Of a DNA stretch of 64,000 bases, positions 29,501-41,700 are shown piece by piece. The DNA is from Nemertoderma westbladi. Its lineage: Eukaryota > Xenacoelomorpha > Nemertodermatida > Nemertodermatidae. Positions within the stretch are counted from its first letter, which is position 1. Every line of letters starts with the position of its first letter. Position numbers and translations under genes: made by a program. The stretch lies in contig JAUCBJ010009044.1 in the NCBI GenBank assembly GCA_032718475.1, forward strand, positions 23,237 through 87,236. The letters are read 5' to 3'. Below the pieces are notes generated by a model that worked only from the letters and a program-made list of their open reading frames with translations, ran no database searches and was not told the DNA's origin.

Positions 29501-31343
29501 TCTGCCCCCCTCCCCAACCCCACTCACCTGTAACTCCAACCAACTTGGCGGCTGTCTTCTCGTACCCTTATGGGTCTGCCCCCCTTCCATTTACCTGTAA
29601 CTCCAACCAACTTGGCGGCTGTCTTCTCGTCCCCATATGGGTCTGCCCCCCTCCCATTTACCTGTAACTCCAACCAACTAGGCGGTTGTAATCTCGTCCC
29701 CCTATGGGTCTGCCCCCCTCCCATTTACCTGTAACTCCAACCAACTAGGCGGCTGTCTTCTCGTCCCCCTATGGGTCTGCCCCCCTCCCATTTACCTGTA
29801 ACTCCAACCAACGAGGCGGTTGTAATCTCGTCCCCCTATGGGTCTGCCCCCCTCCCATTTACCTGTAACTCCAACCAACTAGGCGGTTGTAATCTCGTCC
29901 CCCTATGGGTCTGCCCCCCTCCCATTTACCTGTAACTCCAACCAACTTGGCGGCTGTCTTCTCGTACCCTTATGGGTCTGCCCCCCTTCCATTTACCTGT
30001 AACTCCAACCAACTAGGCGGCTGTCTTCTAGTCCCCCAATGGGTCTGCCCCCCTCCCATTTACCTGTAACTCCAACCAACTAGGCGGTTGTAATCTCGTC
30101 CCCCTATGGGTCTGCCCCCCTCCCATTTACCTGTAACTCCAACCAACTAGGCGGCTGTCTTCTCGTCCCCCTATGGGTCTGCCCCCCTCCCCACTCACCT
30201 GTAACTCCAACCAACTAGGCGGTTGTAATCTCGTCCCCCTATGGGTCTGCCCCCCTCCCATTTACCTGTAACTCCAACCAACTTGGCGGCTGTCTTCTCG
30301 TACCCTTATGGGTCTGCCCCCCTTCCATTTACCTGTAACTCCAACCAACTAGGCGGCTGTCTTCTCGTCCCCCAATGGGTCTGCCCCCCTCCCATTTACC
30401 TGTAACTCCAACCAACTAGGCGGCTGTCTTCTCGTCCCCTTATGGGTCTGCCCCCCTCCCATTTACCTGTAACTCCAACCAACTTGGCGGCTGTCTTCTC
30501 GTCCCCTTATGGGTCTGCCCCCCTCCCATTTACCTGTAACTCCAACCAACTTGGCGGCTGTCTTCTCGTCCCCCTATGGGTCTGCCCCCCCTCCCATTTA
30601 CCTGTAACTCCAACCAACTAGGCGGTTGTAATCTCGTCCCCCTATGGGTCTGCCCCCCTCCCATTTACCTGTAACTCCAACCAACTAGGCGGCTGTCTTC
30701 TCGTCCCCCTATGGGTCTGCCCCCCTCCCATTTACCTGTAACTCCAACCAACTAGGCGGTTGTAATCTCGTCCCCCTATGGGTCTGCCCCCCTCCCATTT
30801 ACCTGTAACTCCAACCAACTTGGCGGCTGTCTTCTCGTCCCCTTATGGGTCTGCCCCCCTCCCATTTACCTGTAACTCCAACCAACTTGGCGGCTGTCTT
30901 CTCGTCCCCTTATGGGTCTGCCCCCCTCCCATTTACCTGTAACTCCAACCAACTTGGCGGCTGTCTTCTCGTCCCCTTATGGGTCTGCCCCCCTCCCCCT
31001 CCCCACTCACCTGTAACTCCTACAAACTAGGCGGTTGTCTTCTCGTCCCCCAATGGGTCTGCCCCCCTCCCATTTACCTGTAACTCCAACCAACTAGGCG
31101 GCTGTCTTCTCGTCCCCCTATGGGTCTGCCCCCCTCCCATTTACCTGTAACTCCAACCAACTAGGCGGTTGTAATCTCGTCCCCCTATGGGTCTGCCCCC
31201 CTCCCATTTACCTGTAACTCCAACCAACTAGGCGGCTGTCTTCTCGTCCCCCTATGGGTCTGCCCCCCTCCCATTTACCTGTAACTCCAACCAACTAGGC
31301 GGCTGTAATCTCGTCCCCCTATGAGTCTGCTCCCCTCCCATTT
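26535..31343 (-). repeat. 67-bp array of a myosin exon tail plus its splice donor, about 70 copies
   Basis: On the minus strand each unit reads ACGAGA, then TTACAACCGCC or AGACAGCCGCC, then TAGTTGG or AAGTTGG, then TTGGAGTTACAG|GTAAATGGG and a G-rich stretch to CCCATAGGGG. The coding part translates to TR[L/R]QPPSWLELQ, the conserved end of the first MyTH4 domain of myosin VII (PPSWLELQ hallmark), phase 0 into the exon at 26248. Both unit types keep the coding frame intact. A few copies, including the two nearest the downstream exon (about 26550-26580), have the stronger donor GTGAGT. ORFs of 66 codons across units are artefacts. The array is cut at 31343 by the BEL LTR. Confidence 0.95.
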
Positions 31344-32529
31344 TGTAAAGGCTTTTGCGGAATTAGCTGGTTATTTTCCCCGCAAAGTACTCTGTAGTTG
31401 TTTTAACGGACATAAAAAGCCGTTTCCTTACTGTACCGGTGTTTTAGTGGACATAAAAGCCATTTCTTCTGTATGTGTACTTTAGCGGACATAACTAGCG
31501 ATTTTATGTCGCAATAAGCCAAATACTCTAAACATCGGAACTCCGATGACGACATCTATCAGCTGTGTCCACGTGTAACTTTTCTTTGTTCTTTGTTCGT
31601 TCTTTGTTCGGTCGACCAATCAGAGCGGTTTTGACTCTGTGTTGGAGATTGTATACAGAAACTCATGCAATTCAGTCAGTGTGTGTATCTTTCTAAGCCC
31701 CGAACACCGGCTTAGGATTCTTCTGTACTTCTGTGGAAGTTTCAGACTTTAGCCAAACATTAGTAGGCTTTGGTCATAGAAACGTATAACTGTTATCGCA
31801 CCACATATCCTAATTCTATCAATGCAAATCATATTGTCAACTACAAACACCGCATTTTTACTGCTATTTACTGTCGGTTATTAATTATATCAGTTGATGG
31901 AATATTGTTATATTTGGATAATATCGATAAATAATCATAAAACCCCCAATCTTCTTGATATACTGAAGGTAAGAGACCGGTTACATATAACAATTGCGAC
32001 TTACATTAAAGTGGTTTTGGAGTGAATCTAATGCTATTTCATAGGCACTACATGAGTCGGTTGCTGTTCTCTTTATATGTGACTAAAATTAGTGAAGGTC
32101 GGCAGATCGGTGTGCAGCATTGTGCGGTAGTGTGCATGATTGTGACTGATAACAAAGCATCTCCTAAAGAATGCGCTTTATATGTGAATCAATAGCCATC
32201 CCGTTGCGTCTAGTGTAAGTCATAACTCTGTTTACATATTTAGAGCGCCACGTCCTAAAGGAACTGTTAATATTTCCCGAAAGTGAATAATATTGGTCAG
32301 AGATTATATATTAACAATCAGTCGAATAATACAGTAGGCCTACACCGCAATAAGGTCAAAGCTTCCGAATCCAGTCTCCCGGGTATATCCAGCGGGTGAA
32401 TGGTCGCGCATAGACTGGCTTCGGCTAATGTAGTGTATCAAATACTCGTCATAGGCTAAAGTCGATTTATAATCTAGAAGACATCTAAATTTGGCAGGTT
32501 AAACTACTAAAGGTCTGAAAGCGCGAACA
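31344..32529 (+). repeat. Left LTR of the BEL/Pao element, 1186 bp
   Basis: Matches 50168-51029 with few substitutions, except for about 320 bp (roughly 32110-32432) absent from the right copy. It contains CCAATCAGAGCGG and likely the element's promoter, but no TATA box could be assigned with confidence. Confidence 0.93.
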
Positions 32530-32816
32530 ATAACAGTTATAGAGTTCTGATTGCAGTGTAGGCAATAAATACAGTCTAAAGTACCGGTCGACCGGTAACT
32601 AGTAGGCCTGACTGCCTAACTACCCGAACCGGTACTTACAGCAGTACAGGTACAGCAGTATTATTCGATTTTGATAATTATATACCGGTAGGTCTTAATA
32701 AGTAATCGGGGACGCCTGGTTTTTATTGGGATTTTACTTAGGCCTATTTCTGTCAGTTTTATTTATTTGAAAGTTAATATTGAACAGAAGACGTGTAAGC
32801 CTGCTCAGATTGTACA

Positions 32817-33397
32817 GATAATTTGTAGGCTGGACTGTTGTCTGACTGTTGTTAAGTCTGAAGAGATTGCGGTGTGTGTAGAGTGTATATCCGATAAAGT
32901 ACTAGTTAGGAACGTAGGGGCTTCCAGTGCTGTGAGGTAAATCCCCCTGAAAGAATAAGTCGTACTACTCGGTTAGAATGCATACTAACTAACCATTTCG
33001 GAGTCTGCATATACTGTAGTTTGTTTAGGCTTGATAGTAGTCTGCCAGCGTTTGGTCTGTATTTTTGTTTGTGTAGTCTGTACGGGTAGCGTAATATTTC
33101 TTATTTAGATAATTTGTAGGCTGGATTGTTGCCTGGCTGTTGTTAGGTCTGAAGAGATTGCGGTGTGTGTAGAGTGTATGTCCGATAAAGTACTAGTTAG
33201 GAACGTAGGGGCTTCCAGTGCTGTGAGGTAAATCCCCCTGATAGAATAAGTCGTACTACTCGGTTAGAACGCATACTAACTAACCATTTCGGAGTCTGCA
33301 TATACTGTAGTTTGTTTGGGCTTGATAGTAGTCTGCCAGTGTTTGGTCTGTATTTTATTTGAGTAGTCTGTACGCGTAGCGTAATATTTATTATTCA
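32817..33397. repeat. 291-bp tandem duplication in the leader
   Basis: GATAATTTGTAGGCTGGA starts at about 32817 and again at 33108. Both copies continue through GTCGTACTACTCGGTTAGAA to CTGTACG(G/C)GTAGCGTAATA with scattered substitutions. Confidence 0.93.
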
Positions 33398-34249
33398 GAG
33401 TTTATGCGATTATTCGCAACATTCACAACCCCAAGTTTATTCCTACAGTAATTGTGCTTGTTATACATACCGTTATAGTTAAATTAACCCCGGTACTACA
33501 TCAGGGCTGCTTGGCGTAGGTAAAGACTGGTGATTTTGTGCCCCGGTCACTCCAGCAGATACCATGGTTCTTTTGGCTGTACAAGTATTTCTAACTGCTG
33601 ATTATTTGTTGTATAAGTACTTGTACCTAATTTAGGGTTTAGTGTACAGTGCTTTCCGAAGGTAATTAGTGTGTAGGCAGTATATTTGTGTTGTAAAGTG
33701 GTTAATAGGCACGTTGGCTCTGGTAGGCCGCGGTAATTAACTTCTAGGTAGGAACACTCCGTGATACATAACGTAGTACTTATAGCGATACGGCTATAAG
33801 TCGTCAGACGGTGGTATTTTTCCTATCTGGACAACGCAGTATATTTACTACTGCTTTGTTATTTTCAAATACCGTAGAATCCTGTCTGTTTGTAATAACC
33901 AGATATTCTAACCCTTTGTTAGGCTGGTTTGTAGACTTCTTGTAAAATTACCCTAAAAATTCGTACGTGTAAATTTCTGTGTTTATTTAGAGATTGTAAT
34001 CTCACCCCGAATTGTACGTAATTTGTAGTATTAAGTAACTTAGGTAAATTAGAATTATTTGTTTTTAGTGTCCAACAAGTAGCACTTCACTGAGAGCGCA
34101 CAGCTTCTGTGTAGTGACTCCTTCCCAGAAATAATAACATTTATTTCAAATATTGACAAAACCCATTATACGGGTATATATATATATTATAAATCAACTC
34201 AAACCGATTTATAAATTAGTAGGCCTGTCATACAACAATTAGGTCTTAA

Positions 34250-35613
34250 CCCTATTACCACTGGGGCGGGGGGCCGAATCGGCCCCTTCCTAGTTTTTAG
34301 TTGCTGTAACTATGCAACCACATTACGTACCGGCCCAATTTTTTGTGAGAATTAGCCAAATTTAATGCCGCATCTTTTGCAAATAACGCCGTTGCAATTG
34401 GATTTCTACTTTTCGATGTGGGTGCCACCTCAAAATTTGGTCTCCAGCACCAAATTTTTTGAAATTTTCGAATTTTACAAAGTCATTCGTGATTTAGTAA
34501 TTATTTATGTTTGGGCTATTTTTATTTATTTTTATTGGTTTGGATCACTCTAATGCTCTATACAAGTATGTAAGTGTAGTGGTACGTCATTTTTGGAGCA
34601 CCAAATTTAGGGCGTGGCACTTTAAAATTTCAAAATTACTTTATTCGGAAAATTTACTAAAGTTCTGATTTCTAAGCATTTTTATTGGTTATCTGGAGCG
34701 CTGAATCGATTAAAAGTAGTATAGAAGCCTGAAGACTTAGTGGTTCGCCATTTTTGGTGCACCAAAATTAGGGCGTGGCACTTCAAATTTTGAAAAATAC
34801 GAGATTCGGAAAATACACTAAAGTTTTGATTTGCAAAGCATTTTTATAGGTTTTCTGGAGCCTTGAATCGATTCAAAGCAATATAGAAGCCTGAAGACTT
34901 AGTGGTTCGCCATTTTTGGTGCACCAAAATTAAGGGCGTGGCACTTCAAATTTTGAAAAATACGAGATTCGGAAAATTCACTAAAGTTTTGATTTCAAAT
35001 TAATTTTATAGGTTTTCTGGAGCGCTGAATCGATTGAAAGTAATATAGAAGCCTCAAATTTTTCAAAATTTTAAGTGCCACGCCCTAATTTTGGTGCACC
35101 AAAAATGGCGAACCACTCAGTCTTCAGGCTTCTAAATTACTTTCAATCGATTCAGCGGCCCAGAAAACCCATAAAGATGCGTTGAAATAAAAAAATTAGG
35201 GGCATTTTCTGAATATCTAATTTTTCAAAATTTGAAGTGCCACGCCCACTTCTTATAGGTGCACGAAAAATAGCATCCACTTCAATTTTTGGAAGTGGAA
35301 TATAATCACATTCGATTCAGCGTCTTGAAAAACCTACTAAATCTAGCCAACACTGCCACACTATTAGTTTTTAGAAAACGAAAAATTTTGTAATTTTGTC
35401 CTGGGACTACTTTTATTTTTCATCAAAATTATGAGTCCCTGCTTATGAAATTTTAACTTTTTAAGGTTTGGTAGTGTTCATCTATAGTTGTTTCACCAAC
35501 AGCCCAAATTTTGTAGCATTTCATTGGACGACTACAAAAATATAGTGGGTGGGCCGAATCGGCCCCCCCCCCCCAGTGGTGCTAATGGTCAAAACACCCC
35601 AGTGGTAATAGGG
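34250..35613. mobile_element. piggyBac-type non-autonomous element nested in the BEL leader, 1364 bp
   Basis: TTAA at 34246-34249 and 35614-35617 flanks ends CCCTATTACCACTGGGG and CCCCAGTGGTAATAGGG, perfectly inverted, with GGCCGAATCGGCC just inside both ends. The interior has about three direct ~150-bp repeats (GGTGCACCAAAATTAGGG, GGGCGTGGCACTT) and an inverted copy at about 35045-35150. No transposase frame. Confidence 0.9.
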
Positions 35614-36105
35614 TTAATATCAGTTGGACTACTGCTTAAATAACGGTAATAAAGTAAAGTAAAGTAACCAAGTAACCCCTAAAATTCAGAAATTCAATTA
35701 TTCTAAAATAATTGATATACCGGTATTTACAATAGGCTTATTATATTTATATTTATATATTTGCGCTGAAATTATATACCGGTATTCTGTAATTAATTCT
35801 AGTCTATAATTATACTTATATATACTATAAGTGTAAGCTGTATACCGGTATTCACGATAGGCCTATTATATATTTATATATATTTGCGCTGAAATTATAT
35901 ACCGGTATTCTGTGACAAACCTAGTCTGTAATAATACTTATATATATACTATAAGCATACCGGTATTCTAATATATTATATATATATATCACGTTACACT
36001 GAGTAACAGTATCGGTAATTAATTACTAGGCTAACAGTTGATACTGAATTACTAGACTTGCTTTAACTGTAATATAGCAGTAGGCATTCAACTGTACAAA
36101 CAAAC

Positions 36106-38769
36106 ATGTCTGACACAAAGCAAAACCTGTCAGACAGTCTCCTAGATACAACCATCTGTGACCCAGACAGGAGTGTGGAATGTGTGAGACCGAAGTTCAA
36201 TTCACCTCCTACTGTAAGAAAGATCATCCCTCCAGTAGTAGTATCAGACCCTAGGCTAGTCCAACACCGTAGGTCTATCATAGGCACTCGAGCTCAGGTC
36301 AAGTGGGACCAAGAAGCAGCAGAACAGCAGCAACACTCGAGCCGAGAACTTATTTCTCAGCGGCCCGACAGCTCCAGTAGTGCGGATACTGTAGAGCTGA
36401 CACCCGAGCGCGGAGCAAAGATGACGGAGGCGGTTTATTCGGATCCCCTTCTCATCCTTCCTGCGGCCGTACTCACTAGGTTATTGATTGCGGTGGAAGA
36501 ACACCAGATCGATTGGGCGAGAAGTAAGCGATCGACCAAGGATAGTTATGCGGGATACACAAGGGAAGAACTGAAGTCTATTGTCGAGTCGCAATGGAAC
36601 TTCCCCGGAGCCGGAATCCCGTTTGACTTATCGGAGGCTGCCTGGGAAGACATACACAGAATGGGAGTGACAAAGGAAACCAGCAATCCAGCTGTGTGGA
36701 AGAGGTCAGCAGCAGGATACGTACATGGATTCTTCAGCTCTATGGAGCGATTAGAGGAACAACTGTTTCGACAACCCCAAGGACCTCAAGAGCAGGGAGA
36801 GCTGCTTTATCAAGTTAGAGAAAGAATTCTAAGAATCAGACTAATCTTATCGGCCTTTGAGGAGGCTTCGAAAAGAAGACAAGACACGTCGTTGCAAGTT
36901 GCCGTAAAGACTTGGTTTCAGCGGGTGAGTCTCAAAGTTCAAGGAACTGCCCCGTGGAAATCTCAGTTGGCTGAGCGCTCAACCCATGGAGAATCAACAG
37001 ACGCTACCTTTTCCCAAGTGGAAAGTGAAGTGACAGCAGAAAAACCGCATAAGAGGGATGCTATTGACATCTATCTGTCAGACTATCAACGATTTGTAGG
37101 TGACGAAGAGTTGAGGAGACGGCTGTCTGGACTTCGCCCTAATAGTGAAGGAGCCAAGCTTGTGTTGGACGCAATCGATGTGGAAATGTTAGCTGCGAAC
37201 CAAGGTAAATTTGATGAAAGACTCCGCATCGCTAGGGTCCAAGAAGAACAAGTCAAGAAAAAACGTATAGAAGACAGAAAGACAACAGCAGCGGCAGCGG
37301 CAGTGGCAGTGGCCGAAGCGGAAAGAAAAGCGGCAGTGGCAGCGGCCGAAGCGGAAAGAAAAGCGGCAGTGGCAGCGGCAGAGGCAGTGGCAGAAGCAGA
37401 ACGAAGAGCATCTGAAGAGACCACCCAACTAGAGTTGGAAAATATTCAAGAGAATCAAGACTGCATAAATAAACAGTTAACAGCTAGTCAAATGCAGATG
37501 ATGAGTCGATCTACTCCCAAAAGACAGGGATATACATCATCTGAGGAAGGCGATACCACCGATCCTGAAGGCGGAGGAAATAGATCTCGTCTAAGCAGAC
37601 GTAGAAGAATGTCCCACCGTCAGAAATTGCCTGATTTGCCCCCAGCTGTTAGAAGGCAACTAACTAACACAGACTTAGGTAGTACAGAACCCACAGACCA
37701 AATAATTAAAATAGAAAGACTCCCTACTATAGTAGATGAGCCTGAAATAATTAGGCCTGTTCTTGAAACCACCCCTTCGGTGATAGAGACACCTGTGCTC
37801 CCAGAACCTACCTCTAAATTCCCTTTGCACAGCACTAAACTACCTGTGCCCCACAAAACAACCCCTGAGACAGTTCCTGTCCTGGACTCCGAGCGAAATA
37901 TCAATGATTTGTCGCCCGTTGTCCCTCGTCTACCCGCTACTACGTTGGCGGCTCCCGCTTCGGCGGTCGAGTGGGTGGATGAGGGGCGGCGGGGGATGAA
38001 TCTCCTGCTCGGGCAGATGCAGGAGACTGTTCATCAGTTTAAAGGAACAGTAAGGGAAAGTAGGTTAGAGTTGCAAAAAGTGCAGCAGAGTATCGCATTA
38101 GAACGCGATAAATTGGTAAATAGACAAAGGGGTATACCACCACCCCCTGTAACAATGTGTCAACCTGTTAGGTCTGAAGTATTTCATGCGCAAGGTGTGG
38201 AGCCTACACGCATCTATACTGCTAGTGAAGGGGAAACTCCTATAGTAAACCCTATTAAGGGTAATTATAAACCTGTTGACAATGATATTCCCTATAGACC
38301 TGATCATAATCCGAGAAATTTATATACCGATAACTCGATATTAAATAATACGATGGCCCAAGAAAGTTTTACGCATCAAATGGCTAGAACCGAAGCCCGT
38401 CAAGCGGTAAAGGTGGGAGAGATAGTCAAGTACAATGGAAATGAGATGAAATGGTTACCTTTTAATGAATATTACAAAGATAACATACAGAACTCTGTGC
38501 TATCTAACGGAGAGAAACTTATATTCCTCATCGAGTGCTTGGAAGGATCTCCCAAGTTAATGGCGTTAAAGTTTATTGGACATCCAGATGGATTAAGACA
38601 AGTTTGGGATACCCTAAACATCAGGTATGGTAATAGGAATAACATAGCTAAGTATTTGTATGCAAAATTGGTAGCGCCCCGAAAGTTCATTAGCAGCGGG
38701 ATTATAGAGTTTTCCGATGAGATTCAAGAGATCTGTAGACAATTAGATTGGCTAGGTAAGTCTCATTAA
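36106..38769 (+). pseudogene. gag: BEL/Pao gag region, ended early by an in-frame TAA
   Basis: 887 codons from ATG 36106. It has a charged N-terminal part, an Ala/Glu-rich coiled-coil-like tract near residues 390-450 (repeats of AEAERKAAVAA), a Pro-rich middle, and a DUF1759-like capsid segment near residues 775-885 (GNEMKWLPFNEYYKDNIQNS, VWDTLNIRYGNRNN). The stop at 38767-38769 falls inside the capsid domain. The same frame reopens at 38770 and continues into the pol part, so this is one nonsense mutation in a formerly continuous gag-pol, or a readthrough site. Confidence 0.88.
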
Positions 38770-41700
38770 TATCAGAGTTCTATGGTTATTGGAGCCGTGG
38801 CCTCTACTTTACCTAAGGGTGGAGTAGGCACCATCTGGGATAAGAAAGTGTTATATATAATGGAACAACAACGACGAGACCCTACCATGGTCGATCTCAT
38901 GTCATTCTTAGATGGAGAAGTGAAATTACAGCTCCTAAAGCAGTCCAGAGAGAAGACACCGGAAAACAAGGTAAGTGAGAAACCCGTTTCTAGGAGAAAG
39001 GTAACACCAGTGTGTTATACCGACGACGGCGAAAGCCAGGCTTCTCAAGAAGAAGACAGCGGAAAAGACACTGAAAGATCTTATTATGTCAACAAAACGC
39101 CTAAAGACGTATGTAAATTCAAGTCTCGAACCAATGACAGGAGAGAACAGGTAAGAAAAACGCCTCCTACGTCTCCTAAGAGAATTCAGGTAAGAAAGCC
39201 CGAAGAAAGAACGAGTGTGCACAACGTTACTCAAAATAAGGTAAGTAATATCAAACCGAAATGTGCGCTGTGTGACGGGACCCACCGTTTGAATGTGTGT
39301 GATGAATTCCTAAAGAAATCATTAAAGGATAGACGGGAAGTCATGTGGGATAAGCGGTTGTGTTATAATTGCCTCAGACAAGGACATCAACGGCGAACCT
39401 GTTACTCCGACGCAAGGTGTGCGAAGTGCGGCGCAAAACATCATCTCTTGTTGCATACTGAATTCGAACGAAACAGCCCGAGTCAGGTAAGTGATTCTGA
39501 ACTACATGTCCAATTCAGTGATGTGAACGACACTGACCAAAGTTCTGAGATGGAAGGATTCTATACGGACGAATTCTCCGATGAAAACGAATCCTGTTAC
39601 CTGATAAATACCGCAGTGTATCGAGCACTTATGTATGAAAAGGACACCGATAGCGAGCTCCCCCTAACTACTTCTGACCGACAACCATCTTGGAAAGCAC
39701 CAACTTCCAATGTAGGAATCCGAGAATTTCCCGTAGTACAGTTGAGGGTCCATGGACCTAAAAGGAGTTATATAGTGAACGCCCTCCTTGACTCCGGTAG
39801 CACAGGAACATTCATCGACAAAGAACTAGCCGAAGACATCTTTGCTGGACAACCCAAGTTCCGAACTAAGTTAAACATGTCAGGAATTATGCAGGTTTGG
39901 AAATCTACAGTAATAGCGGATTATTATGTAGGTGCGTTGTCCACCCCCCAGGATGAACTAGGAGAACACAGTATAAGGTCAGTAAAAATGGTGGCGATAA
40001 AGAACTTCGCTACCAGCCAAGTAGAACCTTATAACTGGGATGAGGACGATTCCACCCAGCAGCTTAATATACCTAGATTCAACACAGATTACCCTGGAGT
40101 GCAAATACTCATCGGCCATAATGCGCATGAGGCGCTTGAGACATTGGAGAAACGGCCTGCTCAACCGCAACCACTACAAGCCTATGCGGGAAGAACTAGA
40201 GTGGGTTGGTACTTTACTGGCCCTTCCTATAGAACTCTCATGGAAAGATTACCAAAAGAACAGGTATATCAAGTAAAGGAATGGGAAGTAGAGAGCAGTG
40301 AGGTAGATGACCCAACTGAGGGAACACCATACTCATCAGATAATGACGATATCCACCAACTCTTCGACGAGGAGAATACCATCGATCTCCTTACGGAAAA
40401 CGAGACTTGGCAAAACCAAGTGAACCTCTGTCAACTCATTCGTCCATCAGGACAAGTCGACTATAACGACGAACTGAATGACGTAATCGAGCGCTATAAT
40501 GCGAAGACTCGAGATGAACACGCCGTACGATTCTTTACTCAAGAGGCTGTAGAGCCCAATTCCTACGATAAGGCCCTATCGGTAGAAGAAGAAAGAGCCA
40601 AGCAGATCCAGGAGACAACTACACGTTTTCTTAAAGATCAAGGTAGATATGAAATCGGTCTCCCATTCCGAAAGCGAGAACCAAAATTCATAAACAACCG
40701 ACCCTTGGCGGAGAAAAGAATTGCTCAACTACATCGACGCCTTACGGCAAATGCTTCAGATAAAGAAATGTATCAGACTCAGTTGAAGAAATTTATTAAC
40801 AAGGGATATGCGGAGCGAGTACCGGAAGAAACACCCCTAACTGAGAGAACGTACTATTTAACACATCATTACGTTCCCAAACCCGGTAAACCCCATGAGG
40901 TACGAGTAGTATTTGATGGCTCCGCCCTCTACATGGGCCAATCCCTTAATTCCGAGTTGTTACCAGGACCCAACTTACTCCAATCCTTGTTGGGAATACT
41001 CTTAAGATTACGACAATATTCAATCGCTTTCGCCTCCGATATAGAAGGCATGTTCTTACAAGTCAAGGCGCTGGATAGGGATCGAGATAGCCTACGATTT
41101 CTGTGGTGGCCTGAAGGAGACCTCAACCAGAAACCGGTGGAGTACTGGATGACCATCCAGGCCTTTGGGATCATCTCAAGCCCTTCAAACGCCTGCTCAG
41201 TGGTACGAACCACTGCTGATGACAACCGGGACACCTTCTCTAAAGAGGTGATCGACAACATCAAACGGGATATATACATGGATGACAATTTAAAGTCCCT
41301 CCCATCAGTGGAAGAAGCCATTGAAGTCGCCAAAGGAACGGTAGAGTGCTTAAAAAGAGGTGGATTTCGATTAACTAAATTCACCAGCAACTCCCGTGAG
41401 TTTCTGGAATCGATCCCGATAGAAGATCGAGGAGCGAAGGATCTAGACCTAATCAAAGACGATCTTCCAGAAACCAAAACACTTGGTTTGAAATGGGACA
41501 CAGAGAGAGATATCCTGTTTTTCCAACTCAAACAGCGAGATAATCCAGTTCGGACTAAACGGATTTGTTTAAGTATCCTGAGCACTTATTTCGATCCATT
41601 GGGATTTATTAGCCCAGTTATATTGATTGCTCGGAGTTTAGTACAACAAATGTGGCTTGAAAAGGGAGAACTATTAAAGAAGTGGATGAAATGGGAAGAT

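Larger units (their letters stand above)
32530..36105 (+). other. Long leader of the BEL/Pao element
   Basis: No coding frame of note. It contains many ACCGGTA words, a ~291-bp tandem duplication and a nested TTAA-flanked MITE. I could not identify a primer-binding site after the LTR. Confidence 0.7.

Noticed and set aside
26506-31030. 66-codon ORFs recurring in the 67-bp array
   Set aside because: They read through exon tail plus intron across three units and all frames. Only the 12-residue exon tail in each unit is meaningful.
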